64,000 nt of DNA from Cephalothrix simula. Taxonomy: Eukaryota; Nemertea; Palaeonemertea; Archinemertea; Cephalotrichidae. This document shows, piece after piece, positions 1 to 8,074 of the stretch; position 1 is the stretch's first letter, and the number at the start of each line of letters is the position of its first letter. The stretch covers positions 49,586 through 113,585 of the forward strand of contig JAXIUW010229173.1 of the NCBI GenBank assembly GCA_035591015.1, in the 5' to 3' direction. Position numbers and translations under genes: made by a program. The notes below the pieces were generated by a model. The model was not told the origin of the DNA. It saw nothing but the letters and a program-made list of their open reading frames with translations, and made no database searches.

Positions 1-345
1 AGTAAAATACTGCAAATCAGCGAAATTGGTCTGGTAGAAATGACTCGTAAGCGTGACCGTGAAAACCTAGAAAGACTAGTAACCTCGCCCTGTCCTTATT
101 GTGCGGGCAAAGGCAGAGTAAAGTCATTGGCTACGGTAACTGCTGAAGTTGTTCGTGAAACACTGCGTGTTGCTCGGCGCAATTTTGCCTCATTAGCCAT
201 CAACGCCCATCCCGATTTAGTTGACTATTTGCGAACAGAACAATCAGAGCTACTTAAATACTTGGCCGAGAAAATAAAGCGTCCGATTGATATTCAATCT
301 TGTATGTTCTATAACCATGAGCAATTCGAGATTTTTGAATACTAG
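1..345 (+). CDS. rng: Ribonuclease G/E family protein, C-terminal part (cut by window start)
   Basis: The reading frame is open from base 1, so only the last 114 residues are present. The segment ISEIGLVEMTRKR followed by CPYCAGKG matches the end of the catalytic core of RNase E/G proteins: the C-P-x-C zinc-link cysteines that hold two protomers together, then the short RNase G tail. The protein stops soon after the zinc link, with no long disordered degradosome scaffold, which favours RNase G over RNase E. RNase G processes the 5' end of 16S rRNA and degrades some mRNAs. The family is certain; G versus E is probable. Confidence 0.85.
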   Translation, partial: SKILQISEIGLVEMTRKRDRENLERLVTSPCPYCAGKGRVKSLATVTAEVVRETLRVARRNFASLAINAHPDLVDYLRTEQSELLKYLAEKIKRPIDIQSCMFYNHEQFEIFEY

Positions 346-1105
346 CTCACCCAAGATTATCTATGAAGATGAACACCTGCTAGTAGTCAATAAACCCGCC
401 GGGCTTGCCGTTTATAATCCGGCTGGGATTAGCCCAATTAAAAGTAACTCTGTTGAAAGCCCGCCTACCTCTTTAGTAGAGTTTGTGCTGAGTGCTGGCT
501 ACACGCTATCTGAATTAGGCGAGATTGAGCGCCCGGGCATTGTGCATCGGCTTGATAAAAATACTTCGGGTTTATTGGTCATGGCCAAGACAGACTCTGC
601 GCATACCGCTCTTCAAGCGCAATTCTTAAAGCGCGCCGTTCAACGCCGCTATACCGCCTTTAGTATTGGCAACCCCGCCCAAATGGGAACCATTGATTTG
701 CCCTTAGGCCGAAACCCGAAGCTGCGTACTCGCCAAACGGTGTTAAAGCAGGGCGGTCGTAGAGCCGTTACTCATTGGACGGTGCTTCAACGCAATCCGC
801 CCTTTGTAGGCTTATCGCTAAAACTTGATACCGGACGGATGCATCAGATTAGAGTTCATCTTGCCCACAGCAATATGCCAATAGTTGGTGACCCCATTTA
901 CGGGCTTAAACGCCATCTAAATACCGATGTTGACCCTATACTAGGCAGCATTATAGATAACTTTTTGCGCCAAGCCCTACACGCAACAGAGCTTGGCTTC
1001 AACCATCCACACAGTGGTGAAAGCCTGCATTTTAGAAGCGAACTGCCTCAAGACATGAAGGTTCTTGAGCAGCACCTGTTTGGCGGCAATTCCTCTGTAG
1101 CCTAG
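317..1105 (+). CDS. RluA-family pseudouridine synthase
   Basis: Isomerises uridine to pseudouridine in structured RNA. The catalytic motif HRLDKNTSG is present with the nucleophilic Asp near residue 80, followed by the family signature GRMHQIRVHLAH and the GDPIYG loop. There is no N-terminal S4 RNA-binding domain: the protein begins almost directly with YEDEHLLVVNKPAG. The frame can be read from a TTG at 287, but the ATG at 317 is the better start, and it still overlaps the end of the RNase G gene by 29 bases, so the two are probably co-transcribed. Its target (23S rRNA or tRNA) cannot be decided from the sequence. Confidence 0.85.
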   Translation: MSNSRFLNTSSPKIIYEDEHLLVVNKPAGLAVYNPAGISPIKSNSVESPPTSLVEFVLSAGYTLSELGEIERPGIVHRLDKNTSGLLVMAKTDSAHTALQAQFLKRAVQRRYTAFSIGNPAQMGTIDLPLGRNPKLRTRQTVLKQGGRRAVTHWTVLQRNPPFVGLSLKLDTGRMHQIRVHLAHSNMPIVGDPIYGLKRHLNTDVDPILGSIIDNFLRQALHATELGFNHPHSGESLHFRSELPQDMKVLEQHLFGGNSSVA

Positions 1106-1535
1106 CCTTTGTAATAATTTCTGAGCGAATACTCATCAAACTTTAGACTTTCGCAAATCACTATTGCCACTATAAAGTTTAATGCTTAAAAATAGTGGTC
1201 TGCGGATTGACGCTTAGTGCTAGAATAGGCCGCATTGAGATAGTCTTTACCAAAACGGTACTCATGCAAGATCATCAAGATTGCCAAAACTGCAACAGAA
1301 CTATCAAAATGTTATCAGAAACTTACCAGATGCTTGACTAGATGCTCACTAGATACTTTATTAAATGATTATCAAGGCAGTTGGCATTGCCATGCTCTGA
1401 CTTTGCATAAGGCATAACTTATGTGCCTTGCCCCACTCTACTCATACTGCTTCGCAGGCCTTATGATACTGAGCCTCGGCTGTTCGGCTTGATTTGAAGA
1501 AGCCTGAAAGAACCTCAATTACATAACTTAGTTAA
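1106..1535. other. Intergenic region with a possible promoter and short tandem repeats
   Basis: No ORF, tRNA or strong terminator is visible. A TG-C-TAGAAT string at 1218-1226 could be an extended -10 element reading toward argA, but no good -35 lies at the right distance. At 1326-1372 four units of 11-12 bases follow one another, three of them beginning C-[CT]-A-G-A-T. The same kind of short-period array recurs in other intergenic regions of the window. Confidence 0.4.
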
Positions 1536-2594
1536 ATGCCCGACAACTTAGAGCTATTCAGAGCCTTAGAAATATCACACTACGCAAACCGCTATCGCCA
1601 GCAGGTTTTTGTGGTTGCCTTCAATAACCTCGCCACCTTTGAAAGCTGCGCCCTAGATTGCCTAGTGCTTAGTCAATACGCCCTGCACTGTGTGGTCTTG
1701 GTGCAAAGCAATGCCCAAGAACTTATTGACTATACCGCCAATCGCAGCAGCATAATTACTCTACCCAAAAAAGAATCTAGGGCTAGTATCAATAGCATCA
1801 AGGCAGCTTGGCAGCAAGAGTGCTTACCAGCCATGGCCACAGATAATTTGCTAGAAGAAGCCTTGGCTGTATCAGAATTGTTGAATGCCCGCAAACTGTT
1901 GGTGGTTAGCTCTGAATTTAATCAATTGACCGGATTTTTTCCGCTTAATTTGCTTCAGGCCAATGCGCTTAACATAGATAATGTGGCTCTTTCCTTACCA
2001 GAAACTGAAGCCCTAGCCTTTGTGCAGCAGCACATTGAACAGGTTGACTTTGATTTTGTCTTAATTGATGCCCAGCAGGGAGCGATATTCACCGAAATTT
2101 TTACGCTTGGCGGTGCAGGCTTACTCATCAGCAAAGAGCGCAAAGAGGTGATTAGATTTGCAAAAGTGGCTGATTTAAGCGCAATAACTTTGCTACTAGC
2201 TCGTGAGGTCAATGCTGGCAATCTTCTGCCAATTTCTAGTAGTCAGATTATGGCGCAGCTAAAGGATTTTTTAGTCTACCAAGTTGACGGCTTATTGGTG
2301 GGCTGCGTAATGCTCAAGCACTACCCCAAGTGGGCAGAGCTAGCTAAACTAGCCATGCTGCCCCGCTATCGTCATAAAAAAAGAGCCCAGCGACTTTGTG
2401 ATGCTCTACTGCTAGAGGCACACCAACGAGGTTATGAGGGCTTGTTCTTGCTCAGCACAGCCCCATCGCGCAATAACTTTTTTGAAAGAATAGGCTACGC
2501 ACCTATAGAACGCCAAGCCCTGCCCCTAGAATGGCAAAACCAATATAATTTCCGCCGTAATTCACAGGCCTACTTCAAAAGCACCGCTGGCTAA
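1536..2594 (+). CDS. argA: N-acetylglutamate synthase (amino-acid N-acetyltransferase), shortened form
   Basis: Catalyses acetyl-CoA plus glutamate to N-acetylglutamate, the first step of arginine synthesis. The C-terminal third is a GNAT domain, and its end (LPLEWQNQYNFRRNSQAY) aligns with the ArgA terminus LPESKKQLYNYQRKSK. The segment about residues 195-270 (GAGLLIS...EVIRFAKVADLSAI) matches the linker between the kinase-like and GNAT domains. The N-terminal amino-acid-kinase-like domain is present but short and strongly diverged, with none of the usual glycine-rich loops, giving 352 residues against about 440 in E. coli. argC lies 35 kb away. Its stop codon overlaps that of the convergent topA. 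The assignment is good; activity of the degenerate N-domain is doubtful. Confidence 0.75.
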   Translation: MPDNLELFRALEISHYANRYRQQVFVVAFNNLATFESCALDCLVLSQYALHCVVLVQSNAQELIDYTANRSSIITLPKKESRASINSIKAAWQQECLPAMATDNLLEEALAVSELLNARKLLVVSSEFNQLTGFFPLNLLQANALNIDNVALSLPETEALAFVQQHIEQVDFDFVLIDAQQGAIFTEIFTLGGAGLLISKERKEVIRFAKVADLSAITLLLAREVNAGNLLPISSSQIMAQLKDFLVYQVDGLLVGCVMLKHYPKWAELAKLAMLPRYRHKKRAQRLCDALLLEAHQRGYEGLFLLSTAPSRNNFFERIGYAPIERQALPLEWQNQYNFRRNSQAYFKSTAG

Positions 2595-5125
2595 CGCTTG
2601 CGAGTACGCTTTTTAGGTGCTTGAGCAGCTTTTTTGTCAATCATTTCGGTGGCTTGCTCTAGACTTAGGTCATTGGGTTCGCTGCCCCGTGGAATAGTTG
2701 CATTAACGCTACCATCGGTAACATAGGGGCCGTAGCGACCAGACATTATGCGGAGTTCTTTTTTGCTCACCGGATGCTCGCCCAATGTACGCAGCATAGA
2801 TGCCTGACCTCTAAAGCCTTTCTTAGGTTGTGCCAGCAAAGCTAATGCCTCTGTAACGGTAATTGAGAATACTTCCTGAGCTTCGCTAAGGCTACGAGTG
2901 TCGCTACCACGCTTTATATAGGCTCCATAGCGGCCATAGTCGGCATGTATTTCTGTTTCTTGCTCGTCCTTCCCCACCAGACGTGGCAGATTGACCAAGG
3001 CCAAGGCTGCGTCCAAGGTGATTGTTTGCGGGTCTTGCTCCGGCAATAAAGACTTCATCTTCCGATCTTTATCATCGCCCTCACCCAACTGAACATATGG
3101 ACCAAAACGACCACTCTTTACATATACATTACGACCAGTGGCTGGGTCTGTACCCAATACCGGATCAGCTAGATCTTGTTTATCTAGTTCTTGCATAGCA
3201 TTAACCAGTTTTAATTCATCGGGAATAATTCCGGGGTCAATTGAGGCTCGCCGCTCACCGCACTCAATGTACGGTCCAAAGCGACCAACCCGAACCTTGA
3301 CCTCGTTATCATCTCCATCTTTGCCCAGAGGAATAGAGCAAACCTCACGAGGGTCAATGTCAACCTCAAGCATATTTTGAAGGCCTTTAGAGCTCTTCTC
3401 TCCAAAATAGAATTGGCTTAGGTACTCTTGTGTGTCGCACTCGCCACGAGCGATTGCATCTAAGCTATCTTCCATGGCTGCCGTAAAGCGATAGTCAACC
3501 AAATCGCCAAAGTAACGCTCCATCAGCTGCACTACCGCAAAGCCTAAAAAGGTCGGCACCAAGTTTTTATTGTGCCGAAATGCATAATTGCGCTTCAGAA
3601 CCGTCTCTATTATTGATGAATAAGTACTCGGCCGACCAATTCCTAATCGCTCTAGTTCTTTAATCAGGCTGGCCTCTGAGTAACGCCGAATTGGCTTCGT
3701 GCGATGCTCTAAGGGCTTAAAGTCTGATGCCTCAAGCGCATCACCCACCTCTAGGTTGGGCAGATTGACCGCATCATCAGATTTTGCATCTTCAGCATAG
3801 GCATTCAAAAAACCTTTATACTCAATAACTCGCCCTCCAATTTGAAAGACATGCTGGCCATCGCTAATGCGCATTGTAACCTGATAACCTCGGGCAGACT
3901 TCATTTGGCAGGCCAAAGTGCGCTGGTAAATTAGGGTGTACAGCGATAATTCGGCCGGAGTAAGCTCTTTTTTTAGACTAGCCGGCGTTTTGAAGCTGAG
4001 GCCGCTCGGATGAATAGACTCATGCGCTTCTTGAGGATTACGAGTGCTAGACTTATACTGACGAGGTTTTTCTAACAAATGCTCAGCACCATAGTCTTTT
4101 TTGATGGAATCACGAGTAACCTTAGTAGCTTCGGCAGACATCGTTGTTGAGTCTGTTCGCATATAGGTGATTAATCCATTTTCGTACAAAGACTGCGCCG
4201 TACGCATAATCGCCGCACTGCTCATGTTTAGCTTGCGATTAGCCTCTTGTTGCAAGGTGCTGGTGATGAATGGTGGCGGCGGATTAAGCGTAACTGCCTT
4301 GCGGTCAACGGACTCTACCCGCCATGTTGACTGGCTTAGTTTAGCCATGAGCTGCTCAATGTCGGCAGACTTTAGCCAGAGTACTTTGTCATCTTGCAGC
4401 GTGCCTTTTTCAGGGTCAAAGCTATTGCCCTGTGCCAAAGGTTTGTTATTTATTCTAACTAAATTAGCTAAAAACTCTTCACCTTGCTTGGTTTTGAATT
4501 GAGCGGCAACATCCCAGTAAACCGCCTCTACAAAGCGCATCCGTTGCTTTTCGCACTCTACCATTAAGCGCATGGTAACGCTTTGCACCCGACCTGCTGA
4601 CAGCGATGGTCCAACCTTGCGCCACAGCAATGGAGAAATCATAAAACCATACAAACGATCTAAGATACGCCGTGCCTCTTGAGCAGAAACCAAGCGCAAA
4701 TCTACTTTACGGGGCGATTTAAGCGCACTTTCAATGGCTGATTTGGTTATTTCATGAAAAACCATCCGATGCACCGGCACCTTGGGCTTAAGAACCTCTA
4801 GCAAGTGCCAGCTAATCGATTCACCTTCACGGTCTTCATCGGTGGCTAGGTACAGCTCGCTGGCATCCTTGAGATGCTTTTTGATTGCCGTAATGTTCTT
4901 CTTTTTGCTTTCAGGAATTACGTAGAGAGGGCTAAAGTTATTATCAATATCTATGCCCAGCCTAGACCAAGGCTTTTCTTTGTGCTCTTTGGGAATATCA
5001 ACTGCAGAATTGGGCAAGTCACGCACATGACCTACGCTTGATTGAACCACTGATTCTTTATCAAGAAAGCGTGCTATGGTTCTGGCTTTGGTAGGTGATT
5101 CAACTATAAACAATTTTTTAGGCAT
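2591..5125 (-). CDS. topA: DNA topoisomerase I (type IA)
   Basis: Relaxes negative supercoils by transient single-strand cleavage. Counted from the ATG at 5125, the TOPRIM domain covers about residues 1-115 (acidic DEDRE cluster near 96) and the catalytic Tyr sits near residue 321 in ITYMRTDS. The C-terminus lacks the three four-cysteine zinc ribbons of enteric TopA. It carries instead at least four GRFGPY/GRYGPY-type repeats and a lysine/arginine tail (KKRTRKR). The frame extends to a TTG at 5137, but the ATG at 5125 has GGAGAG just upstream and gives the standard MPKKLFIVESPTKA start. dprA lies 29 bases upstream in the same direction. Confidence 0.97.
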   Translation of the reverse strand: MPKKLFIVESPTKARTIARFLDKESVVQSSVGHVRDLPNSAVDIPKEHKEKPWSRLGIDIDNNFSPLYVIPESKKKNITAIKKHLKDASELYLATDEDREGESISWHLLEVLKPKVPVHRMVFHEITKSAIESALKSPRKVDLRLVSAQEARRILDRLYGFMISPLLWRKVGPSLSAGRVQSVTMRLMVECEKQRMRFVEAVYWDVAAQFKTKQGEEFLANLVRINNKPLAQGNSFDPEKGTLQDDKVLWLKSADIEQLMAKLSQSTWRVESVDRKAVTLNPPPPFITSTLQQEANRKLNMSSAAIMRTAQSLYENGLITYMRTDSTTMSAEATKVTRDSIKKDYGAEHLLEKPRQYKSSTRNPQEAHESIHPSGLSFKTPASLKKELTPAELSLYTLIYQRTLACQMKSARGYQVTMRISDGQHVFQIGGRVIEYKGFLNAYAEDAKSDDAVNLPNLEVGDALEASDFKPLEHRTKPIRRYSEASLIKELERLGIGRPSTYSSIIETVLKRNYAFRHNKNLVPTFLGFAVVQLMERYFGDLVDYRFTAAMEDSLDAIARGECDTQEYLSQFYFGEKSSKGLQNMLEVDIDPREVCSIPLGKDGDDNEVKVRVGRFGPYIECGERRASIDPGIIPDELKLVNAMQELDKQDLADPVLGTDPATGRNVYVKSGRFGPYVQLGEGDDKDRKMKSLLPEQDPQTITLDAALALVNLPRLVGKDEQETEIHADYGRYGAYIKRGSDTRSLSEAQEVFSITVTEALALLAQPKKGFRGQASMLRTLGEHPVSKKELRIMSGRYGPYVTDGSVNATIPRGSEPNDLSLEQATEMIDKKAAQAPKKRTRKR

Positions 5126-5154
5126 ATATCTCTCCAATAACTCGCCGTTAAAAC

Positions 5155-6261
5155 TTAGGCTAAAGCATAGCGATTGTCGGGCAACGCTTCAACTATGCCC
5201 TGCAATTCTAGTTCTAATAATGCTGCTAATATGTTCTGAATACTTTCTCCTAAAATCTGGGCTATGTCATCTGGATGCCGTGCCTCATCCCTTAATACAT
5301 CAATTATAATGCGTTGGCTATAGTCATCTACAACTATGGCTGCCTGCGGTTTTTTTTGCTGCTGCTGAACTAGAAACATCGGAAACTCGGCCACAATATC
5401 ACTCAGATGAGTGGTCAATTTAGCATGTCCACGTTGAATAAGCTGGTTCGTACCTTGGTTATTGTCTCGGTTGATGTCTCCGGGAATCGCAAACACCTCA
5501 CGATTATGCTCCAAGGCATGATTGGCCGTAATCAATGCTCCGCTTTTTAATCCGGCCTCACACACCAGTACGCCGTGGCTCATCCCACTAATAGTACGAT
5601 TTCTGACCGGAAAGCTATGCACAGATGGTCTTTCTTCAATTGAGAACTCACTCACCAAACAGCCTTGCTGAGTAATCCTTTGCGCCAAATTCAGATTTTC
5701 TGACGGGTAAATGGTGCCTAAGCCACAACCTAGTACGCCAATAGTCTCTAGGCCATAATCTAAGGCAGCTAAATGCGCTGCTGAATCAATGCCTTTAGCT
5801 AAACCACTAACAATAACTGTGTTTGGCAGTGCCTGACTAATAGCCTTGATTAAATCACGAATAACCTTAACACCATAATGGCTGCATTTTCGAGTGCCCA
5901 CCACGGCCATATACAGCCGATTGTTACCCTGAGGCAAGCTGCCCTTGACGTACAAGACTTGCGCTGCGCCGCTGATCTCACGCAACAGCTGCGGATACTG
6001 CGGTAAATCACAATGAACAACGCTTATGCCCTGCTCTTCACACAGTTGAACCTCACGTTCCAAAAAATCTGTATGACTGGCTGCAACAATGCTTTGCGCC
6101 ATAGAATACTTAATCTGCGCACGGCGAGCAAGCCCCTCGGCAGTATCACCGAGTATGGCCATAATATCACCTGAATAGACCTCTTTAAGACGCTCTATAG
6201 ATCTTGGTCCTACGCCATTGGTATTATGCAAGGCCAACCAAGCCCGTGTGAATTTATCCAT
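5155..6261 (-). CDS. dprA: DNA-processing protein DprA
   Basis: Loads RecA on incoming single-stranded DNA during natural transformation. A Rossmann-like core includes GLAKGIDSAAH, the GCGLGTIYP loop, the SEFSIEERP segment and SGALITANHALEHNREVFAIPGDI, all hallmarks of the family. A C-terminal winged-helix domain (about residues 300-368) and an N-terminal helix-hairpin-helix region are also recognisable. The length of 368 is normal. It lies between a bamD-like gene (11 bases upstream) and topA. The dprA-topA adjacency is common in several phyla. No other competence gene is in the window, so competence itself is not shown. Confidence 0.95.
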   Translation of the reverse strand: MDKFTRAWLALHNTNGVGPRSIERLKEVYSGDIMAILGDTAEGLARRAQIKYSMAQSIVAASHTDFLEREVQLCEEQGISVVHCDLPQYPQLLREISGAAQVLYVKGSLPQGNNRLYMAVVGTRKCSHYGVKVIRDLIKAISQALPNTVIVSGLAKGIDSAAHLAALDYGLETIGVLGCGLGTIYPSENLNLAQRITQQGCLVSEFSIEERPSVHSFPVRNRTISGMSHGVLVCEAGLKSGALITANHALEHNREVFAIPGDINRDNNQGTNQLIQRGHAKLTTHLSDIVAEFPMFLVQQQQKKPQAAIVVDDYSQRIIIDVLRDEARHPDDIAQILGESIQNILAALLELELQGIVEALPDNRYALA

Positions 6262-6272
6262 TAGGGCTGACG

Positions 6273-6995
6273 CTATTTTTTAATCAACGGCAATAAGTAC
6301 TGTACTTCATCTTCTCTGCCAAGCCTTCTTAGCGAATAAACCCAATTAGATAGAGCATCTTCAGACACAAAATTGGGATAGTCAAAAAATAAATCACGAT
6401 AGCGCGCGCTGGCAGCTGCATAATATTCACCATCAAAATAAAAATCGGCCACCATTAGCTCATGCTCAGCCAGCATATTGAGGCTGTTGGTGTAAATGTT
6501 GCCTGAATAACTATGGAAAATACTATTGGGATACAGCAAATAAAACCGCTTATAAACCTCTATAATTTCTACTAACGGCTCTACGCCACGCTCATAGGCT
6601 GGGCCAAACCAAATATCTGCTTCAAATAGCTTAAAATTAGTCTCTAGCATTCTGTAGAGAACTTCTGAAGACATATACTCGCTGCCCGAGGTTGCTCTAA
6701 ATAGTCTATACTCAATAACGGCATCGTCCCAATTGCCGCCCTTGGCATGAATATTTGCCATTCGCAAGTGGGCATAGCTTCCTAAAGAGCTGCCTCGGTG
6801 TTGCTCAACTACTTTCTTAAACTCTTTAATAGCCTCTGAATTAAGATTTTGAGCCTCGTACAAGGCCGCATTCTGATACAGGGCCCGGGCTGAAATATTT
6901 GCCTCACTAAGGCTTGTTGAACACCCCCCTAGCACCAAAATGGCGGCCAGCATCAATGTTAAATTAATTATTCTTTGCCTTGCCATACTTACCAT
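6273..6995 (-). CDS. bamD: BamD-like outer-membrane assembly lipoprotein with TPR repeats
   Basis: A hydrophobic signal peptide ends in a lipobox (LVLGGC, Cys near residue 25), so the protein is a lipoprotein. The mature part is built of TPR-like helices (ALYQNAALYEAQNLNSEAIKEF, then AGNWDDAV-type and YRDLFFDYPN segments) in the order and total length (240 residues) of BamD, which feeds outer-membrane proteins to BamA. BamD's usual length is about 245. The first start overlaps the aroC stop by 7 bases; a second ATG three codons later gives a 2-base gap. The identity rests on architecture and a partial motif match, so another TPR lipoprotein is possible. Confidence 0.7.
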   Translation of the reverse strand: MVSMARQRIINLTLMLAAILVLGGCSTSLSEANISARALYQNAALYEAQNLNSEAIKEFKKVVEQHRGSSLGSYAHLRMANIHAKGGNWDDAVIEYRLFRATSGSEYMSSEVLYRMLETNFKLFEADIWFGPAYERGVEPLVEIIEVYKRFYLLYPNSIFHSYSGNIYTNSLNMLAEHELMVADFYFDGEYYAAASARYRDLFFDYPNFVSEDALSNWVYSLRRLGREDEVQYLLPLIKK

Positions 6996-8074
6996 ACCAT
7001 TCGTGCGCTGCGATTCATTAATAGGTGGTCAGCCAGCACCAAGTTAATCATAGCTTCAACAATCGGTACGGCTCGGGGTAAAACACAGGGGTCGTGCCGT
7101 CCACGCCCTTTTAGTTGGATTGCATTCCCGTCTTTATCAACGCTTTTTTGGTTTTTCATAATAGTTGCCGTGGGCTTAAAGGCCACCCTCAAAATAATAT
7201 CTTCTGCATTGGATATTCCACCTTGAATACCACCTGAATTGTTAGTCTCACAACCCACCGTGCCTCCGACTTTCGGTACTAGAGGGTCATTGTGCTGACT
7301 GCCCAATAGCTTTGTAGCTGCAAAGCCTAACCCAAATTCAACGCCACGGGTAGCCGGAATAGACATTAAACCCTGCGCTAAGTCTGCGGTTAGTTTATTG
7401 AACACCGGTTCACCCAAGCCTACAGGCACTTTGCTGACACGGGCACTGACCACGCCACCAAGGCTATCACCTTGTTTTCTAATTTGCTTAATTAAGTCTT
7501 GCATCTCTGCGGCCAGTTGAGCATCTGGACAGCGCACCGGATTGGCCTCTACCGCAGCATGGGTTGGATTAAGCTCTGGGCTAGCCTCTAGCTCACCAAT
7601 GGCTGAAACCCACGCCACGGTTTGGATGCCAGCTAGCACCGAGAGCATCTTTTTAGCTACCGCACCAGCGGCTACTCTAGCTGCTGTTTCACGGGCACTG
7701 GCTCGGCCACCACCCTTCCAATCACGATGCCCGTACTTTTGCTCATAAACCCAATCGGCATGAGACGGCCGGTAACCATGCTTAAGAGCCTCGTAGTCTT
7801 TACCCCTAGCATCTGTGTTGGCGATCATTATTCCAATCGGTGTGCCTAGTGTGAGGCCTTCAAACACGCCAGACATAACTACGGCTTGGTCTTGTTCTTT
7901 TCTTTGAGTGCTGATGTCGCTTTGACCGGGGCGACGCCGATTAAGCTCAAGCTGAATATCATCTGCGCTTAACTCTAAGCCCGCCGGACAGCCGTCAATA
8001 ACTACTCCTAAAGCACCGCCATGAGACTCGCCCCAAGTAGAAATCTTAAATATTCGCCCAAATGAGTTACCCAT
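6989..8074 (-). CDS. aroC: Chorismate synthase
   Basis: Converts 5-enolpyruvylshikimate-3-phosphate to chorismate with reduced FMN, the last common step of aromatic synthesis. The N-terminus MGNSFGRIFKISTWGESHGG, the block RRPGQSDISTQRKE, the segment GGGRASARET and the GGISNAEDI region are all diagnostic. Length is 361 from the ATG at 8074, which fits the family; the frame can be extended by one TTG codon. The upstream gene stops with a TGA that shares one base with this ATG, indicating translational coupling. aroA, the preceding enzyme, is at 57.6-58.9 kb, not in this operon. Confidence 0.98.
   Translation of the reverse strand: MGNSFGRIFKISTWGESHGGALGVVIDGCPAGLELSADDIQLELNRRRPGQSDISTQRKEQDQAVVMSGVFEGLTLGTPIGIMIANTDARGKDYEALKHGYRPSHADWVYEQKYGHRDWKGGGRASARETAARVAAGAVAKKMLSVLAGIQTVAWVSAIGELEASPELNPTHAAVEANPVRCPDAQLAAEMQDLIKQIRKQGDSLGGVVSARVSKVPVGLGEPVFNKLTADLAQGLMSIPATRGVEFGLGFAATKLLGSQHNDPLVPKVGGTVGCETNNSGGIQGGISNAEDIILRVAFKPTATIMKNQKSVDKDGNAIQLKGRGRHDPCVLPRAVPIVEAMINLVLADHLLMNRSARMVW

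Noticed and set aside
1106-1535. tRNA or small RNA gene in the gap before argA
   Set aside because: No T-loop, acceptor-stem or terminator pattern could be found; only tandem repeats.
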